A DNA stretch of 64,000 bases. Origin: Anaerotruncus sp. (GTDB taxonomy: Bacteria > Bacillota > Clostridia > Oscillospirales > Ruminococcaceae). The translations under genes were made by a program, and so were the position numbers. Under the pieces are notes generated by a model. That model saw only the letters and a list, made by a program, of their open reading frames with translations. It made no database searches and was not told the DNA's origin. Below are positions 25,284-34,884 of the stretch, piece after piece. The stretch is taken from positions 1 through 64,000 of the forward strand of contig JAETRV010000001.1 in the NCBI GenBank assembly GCA_021770005.1, written 5' to 3'. Every line of letters starts with the position of its first letter. The first letter of the stretch is position 1.

Positions 25284-27509
25284 ATGGATAACCAGGAAAA
25301 TCTGCCGCTGCTCTATCACAATCGGGAATTGAGTTGGCTGAAATTCAACCAGCGGGTGCTCGAGCAGGCGCGGGACAGTTCGATCCCGCTGCTCGAGCGG
25401 CTGAAATTCATCTCGATCTTCGGGAGCAATCTGGACGAATTTTACATGATCCGTGTCGGCACGCTGACCGATGCCGCACTGCTCGAGCCGGATGAGACCG
25501 ACAACAAGCTGGGGATGAGCCCCGCCGAGCAGCTACAGGCAATCTTTGCGCAGACCCGCACACTGGCTGCTCAGAAGGACGAAGCCTACCGGCTGCTGAT
25601 GCGCGACCTCTCACAGGAGCATGGGATTGAGCAGCTCGATCCCGAGACGCTCGACGGGGAAAAAGCGGAGTATCTCGAGCGGTATTTTACCAATGAGCTG
25701 ATGCCGATGCTCTCGCCGCAGATCATCGATAAGCATCACCCGTTCCCGTTTTTGCGCAATAAGGAAATTTACATCTGCGCCCAGCTCCAGACCAAAGGGG
25801 AGTTTGTCAAGCTGGCGATGATCCCGGTTTCGACCGGCTTTGACCGGATGGTATTCCTCCCGTTTGCCAAGGATAAATTCGTCCTGATCGAGGATCTGGT
25901 GCTCAAGTACTGCGACAAGGTGTTTGAAAGCTATGTCGTCACCGCCAAGACGATTCTGCGGGTCACCCGCAACGCGGACATCAATGTAGATGAGGCGATG
26001 TATGACCATGATATCGACTACCGGAGCGTCATGGAGCAGATGGTCAAAAACCGCCGCAAGCTGATGCCGGTCCGCCTCCAGATTCAGGGCGGCGCCAACC
26101 ATGCGATCCTTGACCAGCTCTGCAAAAAGCTCGAGTTGAGCCATGACCGGGTATTCCAGATGAGCACCCCGCTTGATATGTCATTTGGGTTCTCGCTCTG
26201 TGCCCGGTATGAGCGCCGCGGGGAGAAGGAGCTGTTCTATCCCACGCTCACCCCTCAGAAGAGCATCATGCTTGATCACGGAAAACCGATCATGCCGCAG
26301 ATCGAGGATCATGACGTATTGCTCTCCTATCCCTTCGAGACAATGAAACCTTTCATTGACCTGCTGCGTGAAGCGGCTACGGATGAGAGCGTCCTGAGCA
26401 TCAAGATGACCCTCTATCGGGTTGCCCGGCAGAGCCAAGTGGTGGCGGAGCTCATCAGGGCTGCTGAAAACGGCAAGGAGGTCCATGTGGTCGTCGAGCT
26501 GCGCGCTCGGTTCGATGAGGAAAACAATATCATCTGGTCCAAACGGCTGGAAGAGGCAGGGGTCAACTTGACCTATGGCCTCGGCGAATACAAAGTCCAC
26601 TCCAAGCTACTGGTCATCACCCGCAAACAGGGCGACAAGGTGCAGTTTATCACCCAGATCGGCACCGGCAACTACAACGAATCGACCGCGCGACAGTATA
26701 CCGACCTCTGCCTGATTACCGCCGACCGGGAGTTTGGGGAGGATGGACTGCGGATTTTTAACGGCATTCTGACCGACCATCCGGCGGAAACGACCACCCA
26801 TCTGCTCGCTTCGCCGCTCACTATGAAGCCAGCGGTGCTGCGGTATATCGAGCAGGAGATCAAGTACGCACAGGAGGGGCAGCCGGCTGAAATCCTCGTC
26901 AAGGTCAACTCGGTGACCGACAAGGATCTGATTGATGCGCTGATTGAGGCATCCAAAGCCGGGGTCAAAATCCGGATGGTGGTGCGTGGTATCTGCTGTT
27001 TGCGTGCCGGAGTGCCCGGTTACACCGACAATATAGAGGTAGTCAGCATTGTCGGACGGTTTTTGGAGCATAGCCGGGTGTATGTGTTCGGTACGCCTGA
27101 ACGCAGCCGGATGTATATCTCGTCCGCTGATTTCATGACACGCAATATGGAGCGCCGGGTTGAAGTCGCCGCGCCGATCTATAACGAACAGCTCAAACAG
27201 CGGATTATGGCGATGCTGGACCTGGAATTTTCAGATAACGTCAAGGCCAAACGGCTGCTGGAAAATGGCGAGTACCAGCTGGTCAAAAACGGTAAGCCCC
27301 CGATCGACAGCCAGATTGACCTGTATAAAGCAGCCTACATACGCGCGGAACATGCGGCAAATCCACAAAAAGGTTCACAGAAACCGTCCGCACCCAAGCC
27401 CAGACGCGAAACAGCCGCAAAGGCGGTGAAAAAACGGACTCCTGCGCAACAGCAGGCCAGAGAACGGTTGGTGCTGGACCGCCTGAGAGACTTTTTTAGA
27501 AAGAGATAA
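25284..27509 (+). CDS. ppk: Polyphosphate kinase 1
   Basis: A 741-residue enzyme that reversibly polymerises the terminal phosphate of ATP into polyphosphate. It opens with the PPK1 hallmark NRELSWLKFNQRVLEQARD. The autophosphorylated His lies in GEYKVHSKLLVI (His439), and a second conserved region is RVYVFGTPERSRMYISSADF. A basic tail (about 685-741) is rich in Lys, Arg and Pro. The start at 25284 has AGGGGA upstream. It stands alone between ftsZ and parE, with about 130 bases on each side. Confidence 0.95.
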   Translation: MDNQENLPLLYHNRELSWLKFNQRVLEQARDSSIPLLERLKFISIFGSNLDEFYMIRVGTLTDAALLEPDETDNKLGMSPAEQLQAIFAQTRTLAAQKDEAYRLLMRDLSQEHGIEQLDPETLDGEKAEYLERYFTNELMPMLSPQIIDKHHPFPFLRNKEIYICAQLQTKGEFVKLAMIPVSTGFDRMVFLPFAKDKFVLIEDLVLKYCDKVFESYVVTAKTILRVTRNADINVDEAMYDHDIDYRSVMEQMVKNRRKLMPVRLQIQGGANHAILDQLCKKLELSHDRVFQMSTPLDMSFGFSLCARYERRGEKELFYPTLTPQKSIMLDHGKPIMPQIEDHDVLLSYPFETMKPFIDLLREAATDESVLSIKMTLYRVARQSQVVAELIRAAENGKEVHVVVELRARFDEENNIIWSKRLEEAGVNLTYGLGEYKVHSKLLVITRKQGDKVQFITQIGTGNYNESTARQYTDLCLITADREFGEDGLRIFNGILTDHPAETTTHLLASPLTMKPAVLRYIEQEIKYAQEGQPAEILVKVNSVTDKDLIDALIEASKAGVKIRMVVRGICCLRAGVPGYTDNIEVVSIVGRFLEHSRVYVFGTPERSRMYISSADFMTRNMERRVEVAAPIYNEQLKQRIMAMLDLEFSDNVKAKRLLENGEYQLVKNGKPPIDSQIDLYKAAYIRAEHAANPQKGSQKPSAPKPRRETAAKAVKKRTPAQQQARERLVLDRLRDFFRKR

Positions 27510-27645
27510 CCTTGTCCGCCCGGCTGTTGCTGTGCAGAGCTGGGCGGGCGTTTTCGCTTACAAATGCTGCGGCAGTTTTTCGGATGAATTGCTGTCCAGA
27601 GGGCGAGAGGATGAGAAACAAGCTGTTTTTGATGGAGGCCGTGCA

Positions 27646-29628
27646 ATGCCAAAAAAAACCACAAATGAGTATGGGAATGAGAGCATCTCCTCGCTGAAGG
27701 GGGCTGATCGGGTCCGCAAACGCCCGGGGGTGATCTTCGGCTCGGACGGCCTGGACGGCTGTGAGCATGCGATGTTTGAGATCCTCTCCAATTCGATTGA
27801 CGAGGCGCGCGAAGGTCACGGCGATCGGATCATCATTACCCGCTATCTTGACCACTCGATCGAGGTCGAGGATTTCGGGCGGGGGCTTCCGGTTGATTAC
27901 AACCCCCGGGAGGAGCGGTACAACTGGGAGCTGGCGTTCTGCGAGCTTTACGCGGGCGGCAAGTATCAGACCAACGAAGGGGAGAGCTATGAATATTCGC
28001 TCGGCCTGAACGGGCTGGGACTCTGCGCAACCCAGTATGCCTCTGAATATATGGATGCGGAAATCTACCGCGACGGGATGAAATATACCCTGCATTTTGA
28101 GCGGGGCGAGAACGTCGGCGGGCTTCATAAGGAGGAGACCCGCCGGCGGCAGACCGGCACCAAAATCCGCTGGAAACCGGATTTGCAGGTATTTACTGAT
28201 ATTGCTATCCCGCTCGAGTATTTCCAAGATGTCATCAAGCGGCAGGCGGTGGTCAACGATGGGACCCGCTTCCTACTGCGTAATCAGACAGAATCGGGCT
28301 TTGACGAGCAGGAGTTCCTTTATGAAAACGGGATCGTCGATTATGCGGGCGAGCTCGCTGGGGAAGGCACGCTGACTCCGATACAGTTTTGGAAAGCCGA
28401 GCGCAGGGGCCGCGATCGGGAGGACAAGCCGGAATACAAGGTCAAGCTGAATGTGGCCTGCTGCTTCTCCAATCGGGTGAAGAAGGCCGAATATTACCAC
28501 AATTCCAGTTTTTTGGAGCATGGCGGCTCCCCTGAACGCGCGGTCAAGCTGGCGTTTGTCTACATGATTGATAACTACATCAAAAATGCTGGCAAGTACA
28601 ACAAGGGGGAAAGCAAGATCACCTTCGCAGATGTGGAGGACTGCCTGGTTCTGGTTTCGAGCAGTTTTTCCACCCAGACCTCCTATGAGAACCAGACCAA
28701 GAAGGCGATTACCAACAAGTTCATCTATGAGGCGATGAACGAATTTTTGCGTCACCAACTCGAGGTCTACTTCCTCGAAAACCCTGATGATGCCGCGCGG
28801 ATTGCTGAGCAGGTGCTGGTCAACAAGCGCAGCCGCGAGAATGCCGAAAAAACCCGCCTCAACCTGAAAAAGAAGCTGGCGGGCAGCATTGACATGTCCA
28901 ACCGGGTGCAGAAGTTCGTAGATTGCCGCACCAAGGATGTGAGCCGCCGCGAAATCTACATCGTGGAGGGGGATTCGGCGCTCGGCTCCTGCAAGATGGG
29001 CCGGGATTCCGAGTTTCAGGCGATTATCCCGGTGCGCGGCAAGATTCTCAACTGCCTGAAGGCGGAGTATGACAAAATTTTCAAAAATGACATCATCACC
29101 GATATTTTCAAGGTACTCGGCTGTGGGGTGGAGGTCACCTCTAAGGCCAACCGGGACCTCTCTTCCTTCGACCTTTCCGGGTTGCGGTGGAATAAGATTG
29201 TGATTTGCACCGATGCCGATGTGGATGGGTTCCAGATCCGCACCCTGATCCTGACTATGCTCTACCGGCTTGCCCCAACCTTGATCGAGCAGGGGTATGT
29301 GTATATCGCGGAGTCGCCGCTTTACGAGATCACCAGCAAGGACAAGGTTTACTTTGCCTATACCGAAGCGGAAAAGGCGGACGCGCTTTCCAAAATCAGC
29401 GGGAAATATACCATCCAGCGCTCCAAGGGGCTGGGCGAAAACGAGCCGGATATGATGTGGCTGACCACCATGAACCCCGAAACCCGCCGGCTGATTAAGG
29501 TCAACCCCTCGCAGGCGGAGGCGACCAGCCGGATGTTCGACCTGCTGCTCGGCGATAACCTCGCCGGACGCAAGGAGTTTATTGCGGAGAACGGGTATCA
29601 ATATCTGGAGCTGGCGGACATCTCGTGA
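27646..29628 (+). CDS. parE: DNA topoisomerase IV subunit B (GyrB/ParE family)
   Basis: A 660-residue ATPase subunit of a type IIA topoisomerase. The GHKL ATP site is shown by FEILSNSIDEAREGHG and LGLNGLGLC; the TOPRIM domain by VEGDSALGSCKMGRDSEFQA, PVRGKILNCLKAEYD and DADVDGFQIRTLIL (Phe where most enzymes have Ala). The length is typical of ParE and clostridial GyrB-like proteins. The start has GGAGG 7 bases upstream. With parC downstream it forms the pair that decatenates and relaxes DNA. The gene name is inferred from the pairing and from the short C-terminal domain of the partner. Confidence 0.88.
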   Translation: MPKKTTNEYGNESISSLKGADRVRKRPGVIFGSDGLDGCEHAMFEILSNSIDEAREGHGDRIIITRYLDHSIEVEDFGRGLPVDYNPREERYNWELAFCELYAGGKYQTNEGESYEYSLGLNGLGLCATQYASEYMDAEIYRDGMKYTLHFERGENVGGLHKEETRRRQTGTKIRWKPDLQVFTDIAIPLEYFQDVIKRQAVVNDGTRFLLRNQTESGFDEQEFLYENGIVDYAGELAGEGTLTPIQFWKAERRGRDREDKPEYKVKLNVACCFSNRVKKAEYYHNSSFLEHGGSPERAVKLAFVYMIDNYIKNAGKYNKGESKITFADVEDCLVLVSSSFSTQTSYENQTKKAITNKFIYEAMNEFLRHQLEVYFLENPDDAARIAEQVLVNKRSRENAEKTRLNLKKKLAGSIDMSNRVQKFVDCRTKDVSRREIYIVEGDSALGSCKMGRDSEFQAIIPVRGKILNCLKAEYDKIFKNDIITDIFKVLGCGVEVTSKANRDLSSFDLSGLRWNKIVICTDADVDGFQIRTLILTMLYRLAPTLIEQGYVYIAESPLYEITSKDKVYFAYTEAEKADALSKISGKYTIQRSKGLGENEPDMMWLTTMNPETRRLIKVNPSQAEATSRMFDLLLGDNLAGRKEFIAENGYQYLELADIS

Positions 29629-29639
29629 TAGAATGTGAA

Positions 29640-29869
29640 CTGGGTGGGCTTTTCGGGGCTTTCACAAGGGGCTTTTTCTCTTGCAAAAAGCCCCCTCTCG
29701 GCCCTGGCTTGCAGTCAGGGCCGATTCACCCGAAAAATGCGTTTCGCAGGATAAAGCGTTCCGCGCTCTGTGGAGCGCGGCCAAAGGCACTGCCTTTGGA
29801 AACCGCAGCCTTTGAAAAGGCTGGCGAAACTTTTGGTCATGAAACAAACATACAGGATGAGGTGAACCA
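29640..29869. repeat. Hairpin-rich spacer between parE and parC
   Basis: Besides the terminator-like hairpin, this 230-base gap holds GGCCCTG/CAGGGCC, CGCGCTC/GAGCGCG and AAAGGCA/TGCCTTT stems in a row. Such chained hairpins are typical of intergenic mosaic repeats in Ruminococcaceae-type genomes. No ORF is supported. Confidence 0.5.
29667..29696 (+). terminator. Hairpin behind parE
   Basis: AGGGGCTTTTT pairs with AAAAAGCCCCCT (one mismatch) around CTCTTGC. A close relative of this hairpin follows the HAD gene at 38052. Confidence 0.55.
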
Positions 29870-32104
29870 ATGGCCACCAAACGACCGAAAAAGGAACCCA
29901 AAAGACAGATCAACCCCTCGGCAGTGATCGAAAACGCGGGCATCATGTTTGAACAGCCGATCGTGGAGACCCTCGAAAAGAACTATATGCCCTATGCGAT
30001 GAGCGTAATCGTCAGCCGCGCGATCCCTGAGATTGATGGGTTCAAGCCTTCCCACCGTAAACTGCTGTATACCATGTACAAGATGGGACTGCTGACCGGT
30101 GCGCGCACCAAGTCGGCCAATGTGGTGGGGCAGACGATGCGTCTTAATCCGCATGGCGACAGTGCAATCTATGAAACGATGGTGCGTCTCGCGCGCGGGT
30201 GCGAAGCGCTGCTTCATCCGTATGTGGACAGCAAGGGCAACTTCGGCAAGGCATATAGCCGGGACATGGCCTACGCTGCGTCCCGGTACACCGAGGTCAA
30301 ACTCGATCCGATCTGTAACGAGCTGTTCGGGGATATCGACCGCGACACGGTGGATTTTGTGGACAACTACGACAATACCATGAAGGAGCCAACCCTGCTG
30401 CCGGTCACCTTTCCGTCGGTTCTGGTGAATGCCAATGTGGGGATTGCGGTGGGGATGGCCTCATCTATCTGCCCGTTCAATCTCTCGGAGGTCTGCGACA
30501 CCACCATCGCGGTCCTGCGCAACCCTGACCATGACCTGCTCGAGACCCTCAAGGCCCCCGACTTCCCGGGCGGCGGCTATATCGTCTATAATGAACGGGA
30601 GCTGCGCCAGGTCTATGAGACCGGGCGGGGCGGCATCCGGGTGCGGGCGCGGTATACCTACGACAAAGCAAACAACTGCATCGACATCACCGAAATCCCG
30701 CCGACCACCACCGTTGAGGCGGTCATGGACAAGGTGGTTGACCTGGTTAAGGCGGGAAAAATCCGCGAGATTGCCGACATGCGTGATGAGACCGACCTGA
30801 GCGGACTGAAATTGACGCTCGACCTCAAGCGCGGCGCAGACCCGGACGCGCTGATGCGCAGGCTGTTTAAGATGACCCCGCTGGAAGACAGTTTTTCCTG
30901 CAATTTTAATGTGCTGATTGGCGGGATGCCACGGGTCTGCGGGGTGAAAACGCTCATCAGTGAATGGGCAGCGTTCCGTGAGGAGTGCGTCCGCCGGAAA
31001 ATCCATTTCGAGTTGAAGCGCAAACAGGACAAGCTGCATCTGCTGCGTGGCCTTGGGAAAATTTTGCTTGATATTGACAAAGCGGTGAAGATCGTCCGGG
31101 AGACCGAGGAGGAGAAAGAGGTTGTCCCCAACCTGATGATCGGGTTCGGCATCGACGAGGTACAGGCGGAATATGTCGCAGAAATCCGTCTGCGGCACCT
31201 CAACCGGGAGTATATCCTCAAGCGGATCGAGGAGACCGGCCAGCTCGAAAAAGAGATCGCCGAGATGCAGGAGATCCTCGGTGACCGGAAAAAGGTCCGC
31301 GCGCTGATTATCTCCGATCTGAAGGAGGTCAGCAAAAAGTACGGCAAGCCCCGCCGTTCGCTGCTCTACTATCCCACCGAGGAGGACGAGCAGCCGGTTG
31401 TGGCCGAGACGCCAGATTACCCGGTCCATCTGTTCTTTACCCGTGAGGGATACTTTAAAAAGATTACGCCACAGTCGCTCCGGATGAGCGGAGAGCACAA
31501 GCTCAAAGAGGGGGATGCGGTGGTACAGGCGCTCGAGGGCAGCAACAACATGGAACTGCTCTTCTTCACCGACCGGGCGCAGGTTTATAAGGCGAAAGCG
31601 TCCGACTTCGACGACACCAAGGCGAGCGTGATGGGGGATTATATCCCTGCACGTCTGGGGATGGAGGAAGGAGAAAATGCGGTTTATCTGGCTGCTACCT
31701 CGGACTTTGCCGGGTATATGCTCTTCTTCTTTGAGAACGGCAAGGTAGCAAAGGTGGAGTTGTCTGGATATCAGACCAAAACCAACCGAAAAAAACTGCT
31801 GGGTGCTTATAATGCGGCTTCTCCGTTGGTCGCGGCGTGCCAGATCGGGGAGGACTGCGAGTTCCTGCTGACTTCCACCAACGGACGGATGTTGATTGTT
31901 CACACCGGTGCGATTGCCCCGAAATCGACCCGCGGGACACAGGGGATCGCGGTCATGACCCAGAAGAAAAACCAGAAGCTGGCGTCGGCCGAGCTGTTTG
32001 TGGCAGGGTCGCTCGCGAATGACCATCGGTACCGCACCAAGTCGTTGCCCGCTGCGGGGATGTTACCCCGGCCCGAGGATACCGGCGAACAGCTCTCCCT
32101 TTGA
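29870..32104 (+). CDS. parC: DNA topoisomerase IV subunit A (GyrA/ParC family)
   Basis: A 744-residue breakage-reunion subunit. The quinolone-determining region has GFKPSHRKLLYTMY and later HPYVDSKGNFG; the catalytic Tyr is in AASRYTEVKL. The C-terminal beta-pinwheel is short (about 500-720) and lacks the GyrA box, so topoisomerase IV is more likely than gyrase. It begins 241 bases after parE, with a hairpin-rich spacer between them. The C-terminal blades (VHLFFTREGYFKKI; LLFFTDRAQVYKAK) are recognisable. It ends with a terminator. Confidence 0.9.
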   Translation: MATKRPKKEPKRQINPSAVIENAGIMFEQPIVETLEKNYMPYAMSVIVSRAIPEIDGFKPSHRKLLYTMYKMGLLTGARTKSANVVGQTMRLNPHGDSAIYETMVRLARGCEALLHPYVDSKGNFGKAYSRDMAYAASRYTEVKLDPICNELFGDIDRDTVDFVDNYDNTMKEPTLLPVTFPSVLVNANVGIAVGMASSICPFNLSEVCDTTIAVLRNPDHDLLETLKAPDFPGGGYIVYNERELRQVYETGRGGIRVRARYTYDKANNCIDITEIPPTTTVEAVMDKVVDLVKAGKIREIADMRDETDLSGLKLTLDLKRGADPDALMRRLFKMTPLEDSFSCNFNVLIGGMPRVCGVKTLISEWAAFREECVRRKIHFELKRKQDKLHLLRGLGKILLDIDKAVKIVRETEEEKEVVPNLMIGFGIDEVQAEYVAEIRLRHLNREYILKRIEETGQLEKEIAEMQEILGDRKKVRALIISDLKEVSKKYGKPRRSLLYYPTEEDEQPVVAETPDYPVHLFFTREGYFKKITPQSLRMSGEHKLKEGDAVVQALEGSNNMELLFFTDRAQVYKAKASDFDDTKASVMGDYIPARLGMEEGENAVYLAATSDFAGYMLFFFENGKVAKVELSGYQTKTNRKKLLGAYNAASPLVAACQIGEDCEFLLTSTNGRMLIVHTGAIAPKSTRGTQGIAVMTQKKNQKLASAELFVAGSLANDHRYRTKSLPAAGMLPRPEDTGEQLSL

Positions 32105-32118
32105 TGCAGAAAAAACGA

Positions 32119-32153
32119 AAGCCGGACAGCGATTGCCGTCCGGCTTGGGTTTT
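32119..32153 (+). terminator. Terminator of parC
   Basis: AAGCCGGAC pairs with GTCCGGCTT and is followed by GGGTTTTC, 15 bases after the stop. Confidence 0.75.
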
Positions 32154-32271
32154 CATCCCCGTGCAAACGCTTTTCGGAGTAAAAACCGTTGTTAGTATGA
32201 TACGGATGTGCCATTTTATTCAGGAATACAGAATTTATTTTTGAAAATCGTTTTGTTTTTCCTGCCTATAG

Positions 32272-32300
32272 TTTACAAATAGTTCCTTTTCAAGTACAAT
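32272..32300 (+). promoter_or_regulatory. Promoter of the lipoprotein gene
   Basis: TTTACA, 17 bases, TACAAT, 33 bases before the start codon. Confidence 0.6.
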
Positions 32301-32333
32301 CAGTCTGGAATCAACGGATGAGGTGGAAGAAAG

Positions 32334-33209
32334 ATGAAATCCCAATTTGCAGCTTTATGTGCAGGTCTGATGATTTTGAGCGGATGTACTGGTCAAGCTA
32401 AACCTGCTGTTGTGGTCAGTGAGGCGGCGTCCCCAAGCGTGGTGGAATCTTCCAGTGTGCCGGAATCCTCCAGCGAGCCGGAGCCGCTCAGCGCAGACGA
32501 ATCTTCCAGCGAAATGGAATCCGGGAGTGAGCCGGCGGTTTCTAGTCAAGCCGAATCTTCCAGTATGCCGGACATTTCCAGTACGGCGGAACCCGCCGGT
32601 ATTCCAGAATCTTCAAGCGAGCCGGTGGTTTCCAGCGCGGTGGAGGTTCCCGAAAAAACGGAGCCGCTTTCTTCCGAGCCGGGTAAGATACCGCCCGGAG
32701 AGCCAGTCGAACCTTTGACGCCACCTCCCATGCTTACTCCGGAGCAGGTGGAAGAAGAGCGGGCGACGAGGGAACGGCTTCGCTTAGTAGACCGGGCTTA
32801 TGCACTTTCAAAGCAGGTGGAAAAGATTCTTCCCCCGGATATTTTCGGGGGATGGACAGAGGTAAAACAGAGTCTGCCGGTAGCGCTTGAGGTTTATGTG
32901 GTCGATCAGGCGGCTGCAAGTGAAATTTTGGAGCCATACGCCGATCCGGAAATCCCCTTTGCTTACCGTATCATGAAATTTTCAAAGTCTGAGATGGATG
33001 CAATGACCGCAGATTTATGGGAAGAGGAAATCATCCAAAAAAATAAGGACAAAATCTATGGCATATCCCCGGTGTACTGGGCGGATGGACGCATTGATAT
33101 TGACCTGTTCGAACCATGGCCGGAATTGAATGATTGGCTGGAAGGGTACACAAGCGCGGCAGAGATTACAATAGATGATGGTACAAAAGAAAAGACAAAT
33201 CCAGCTTAG
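32334..33209 (+). CDS. Lipoprotein of unknown function with Ser/Glu/Pro repeats
   Basis: A 291-residue secreted lipoprotein: lipobox LSGC (Cys18), then about 110 residues of imperfect repeats such as ESSSVPESSSEPEP that form an extended linker, then a compact domain of about 160 residues (from LTPEQVEEERATRERLRLVD to the end) with mixed helices and strands. I do not recognise the C-terminal domain. The ribosome site is GGAAGAAAG. It has its own promoter and lies between parC and secG; neither points to a role. Confidence 0.75.
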   Translation: MKSQFAALCAGLMILSGCTGQAKPAVVVSEAASPSVVESSSVPESSSEPEPLSADESSSEMESGSEPAVSSQAESSSMPDISSTAEPAGIPESSSEPVVSSAVEVPEKTEPLSSEPGKIPPGEPVEPLTPPPMLTPEQVEEERATRERLRLVDRAYALSKQVEKILPPDIFGGWTEVKQSLPVALEVYVVDQAAASEILEPYADPEIPFAYRIMKFSKSEMDAMTADLWEEEIIQKNKDKIYGISPVYWADGRIDIDLFEPWPELNDWLEGYTSAAEITIDDGTKEKTNPA

Positions 33210-33274
33210 AGGCCGCTCTTTCCCTGTCCTGCGCAAAATTTTCATCCGGCCGGTCGAAAATGCGGGTTCGGCCC

Positions 33275-33303
33275 TTGCATATCCTGTGAAATTGTGGTAC
33301 AAT
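33275..33303 (+). promoter_or_regulatory. secG promoter
   Basis: TTGCAT, 17 bases, TACAAT, about 44 bases before the start codon. Confidence 0.65.
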
Positions 33304-33346
33304 ATCACGAGTTAAATTTGTAATGCGGTCTATCGGAGGTTTGAAA

Positions 33347-33595
33347 ATGAGCGTTATTGAAATCGTCGGCGGTATCATCATCATGCTCTGCGCCGTTGTC
33401 ATCGTGGTTGCGGTCCTGTTTCAGGAGGGCAAGGGAGGCGGTATGAACGCCCTTTCCGGTGCGAATGAGTCCTCTTATCTGGGCAAAAACAAAAGCCGTA
33501 CCCTTCAGGCCACGATGGTCCGGGTCACCAAATACGCGGGGATTGCGTTTGTGGTCGTGACATTGGCGGTCTACTTCATCAGCTCGAAGATGTAA
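33347..33595 (+). CDS. secG: Protein translocase subunit SecG
   Basis: An 82-residue membrane protein with two helices (about 5-24 and 58-78) flanking the family motif LFQEGKGGGMNALSGANESS. It assists SecYE/SecA-driven export. The start at 33347 has CGGAGG upstream; an earlier in-frame ATG lacks it. It has its own promoter and terminator. Confidence 0.93.
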   Translation: MSVIEIVGGIIIMLCAVVIVVAVLFQEGKGGGMNALSGANESSYLGKNKSRTLQATMVRVTKYAGIAFVVVTLAVYFISSKM

Positions 33596-33607
33596 TGTCA
33601 GATAGTC

Positions 33608-33636
33608 AAAAAGCCTGCTTTTCAGCAGGCTTTTTT
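33608..33636 (+). terminator. secG terminator
   Basis: AAAAAGCCTGC pairs with GCAGGCTTTTT around TTTTCA. With A and T tracts on both sides it may also serve the convergent GNAT gene. Confidence 0.85.
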
Positions 33637-33656
33637 GTTTCTGGAAACGGGGATCG

Positions 33657-34079
33657 TCACAGGATTTTTTCCATCATTTCATGTTCGCAAAATTCATCCA
33701 TGAACCGTTCGCCGGTGCCCCGATAGCCGCACCGTTCGTAGAACGGGACAGCGTAAAGCTGGGCCCCAAGCCGGAGACAGGACGCGCCCTGTTCGCGCGC
33801 AATCTTTTCCAGCTCCTCCATCAGCAGCCGTCCAAGCTGTTTTTTGCGGTAGGATTTCAGTACGGCGATCCGGCCGGGATGGAAAAAACCGTCATCCTTG
33901 AAGATCCGGCCGGTTGCGACCGGTTTTTCCGCATCGTAAATCACCAGATGGGTGGATAGTGGGTCGTATCCATCTACGTCCGGAAGGGTAAACCCCTGCT
34001 CAATCGTAAAGACCTGTTCCCGCACGTAGAACGCGTCGGTCAGGTCGTCGGTTGCACCATTGAACCGTTTGACTTCCAT
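33657..34079 (-). CDS. GNAT-family N-acetyltransferase
   Basis: A 140-residue single-domain acetyltransferase. The acetyl-CoA binding motif is RIAVLKSYRKKQLGRLLMEE, and the end has LYAVPFYERCGYRGTGERFM, as in the ElaA/YjcF-like subgroup. The substrate is unknown. It converges on secG. The start has AGGAGG-type sequence upstream on the minus strand. Confidence 0.88.
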   Translation of the reverse strand: MEVKRFNGATDDLTDAFYVREQVFTIEQGFTLPDVDGYDPLSTHLVIYDAEKPVATGRIFKDDGFFHPGRIAVLKSYRKKQLGRLLMEELEKIAREQGASCLRLGAQLYAVPFYERCGYRGTGERFMDEFCEHEMMEKIL

Positions 34080-34128
34080 GCTTTTGTCCTCCTGTCTGCT
34101 CCTATAGGTTCTACCCTATCATACCAGA

Positions 34129-34395
34129 TCAGGCCCGGAAAATCAATTTGAAGATCAGCATGGCGATGACGCCGGGGATGCCAAGCAGAGAGGCCACGCC
34201 GACCGTGAACAGATTGGGGGAGAACAGGACACCGGTGAATGCACCGCTCCAACAGACCGCCAAAAGGGCGAGGTTGCCGGTGACCGCAGAAAAAGCAAGC
34301 GAACGCAGAAACCTGCCTGAACGTGCCAGCGCGGCCAATGCACAGAGCACCGCAAGCGCTGCCCCTGCCGCCCCTAGATAAAACAGGGTTTCCAT
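34129..34395 (-). CDS. bofA: BofA-family membrane protein (inhibitor of pro-sigma-K processing)
   Basis: An 88-residue protein with two or three membrane helices ending in TVGVASLLGIPGVIAMLIFK, the conserved end of the BofA family (Pfam PF07441 by memory). In Bacillus BofA restrains the SpoIVFB protease that matures pro-sigma-K in the mother cell. The start at 34395 is set by an excellent ribosome site (GGGAGGTG); a longer frame upstream runs through rnpB and is not coding. Here the gene lies about 660 bases from sigK, with rnpB between them. Function in this organism is inferred. Confidence 0.8.
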   Translation of the reverse strand: METLFYLGAAGAALAVLCALAALARSGRFLRSLAFSAVTGNLALLAVCWSGAFTGVLFSPNLFTVGVASLLGIPGVIAMLIFKLIFRA

Positions 34396-34473
34396 CTCTG
34401 CCACCTCCCTTCCAAACCTATGCGGGAAGGGGGAGAAAAAGAACCACCCGCTCAGCAGGCAGGGGCGCAAAAA

Positions 34474-34499
34474 GCGCACCCCGGAAAACCGGAGCGCGC
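34474..34499 (-). terminator. rnpB terminator
   Basis: On the minus strand GCGCTCCGG pairs with CCGGGGTGCGC around TTTT, followed by TTTTTGCG, just beyond the 3' end of RNase P RNA. Confidence 0.75.
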
Positions 34500-34509
34500 A
34501 GTTGGCAGA

Positions 34510-34849
34510 AAGGGAATCTATAAGCCGGGTTCTGTCGCGGACAACGATCTTTCTAGGCCGCATGTTGCCATGCGGCTCAAGCCACCTTTCGGAACCCGGC
34601 GGGCAGCCGCATTGTTCCAGCTGGTGTTGCTCCGGATAGGGTTTACATGGCGATGCGGTCGCCCGCATCCCGGTGGGCTCTTACCCCGCCTTTCCACCCT
34701 TACCATCCGAGGATGGCGGTATCTCTCTGTTGCACTTTCCCTCGAGTCGCCTCGGCCTGCCGTTAGCAGGTATCCTGCCCTGTGGAGCCCGGACTTTCCT
34801 CACGATGCCGTTTCCGGCATCCCGCCGCTGTCCAATTCGCTTTCGTACG
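34510..34849 (-). ncRNA. rnpB: RNase P RNA, bacterial class A-like
   Basis: The minus strand carries the diagnostic sequences GAGGAAAGTCCGGGCTCC, ACAGGGCAGGATACC, GGGAAAGTGCAACAGAGA and the 3' end ACAGAACCCGGCTTATAG. The 5' boundary is set about 7 bases after the promoter -10 box. It is the catalytic RNA that trims tRNA precursors. Several long frames overlap it on both strands and are rejected. Confidence 0.95.
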
Positions 34850-34855
34850 TTTTTT

Positions 34856-34884
34856 ATTGTACCGGAAAATGGGCCGTCCGTCAA
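34856..34884 (-). promoter_or_regulatory. rnpB promoter
   Basis: On the minus strand TTGACG, 17 bases, TACAAT, directly ahead of the RNase P RNA. Confidence 0.8.

Noticed and set aside
32440-32690. Short tandem repeats in the lipoprotein gene.
   Set aside because: Coding repeats for a Ser/Glu/Pro linker, not a separate element.
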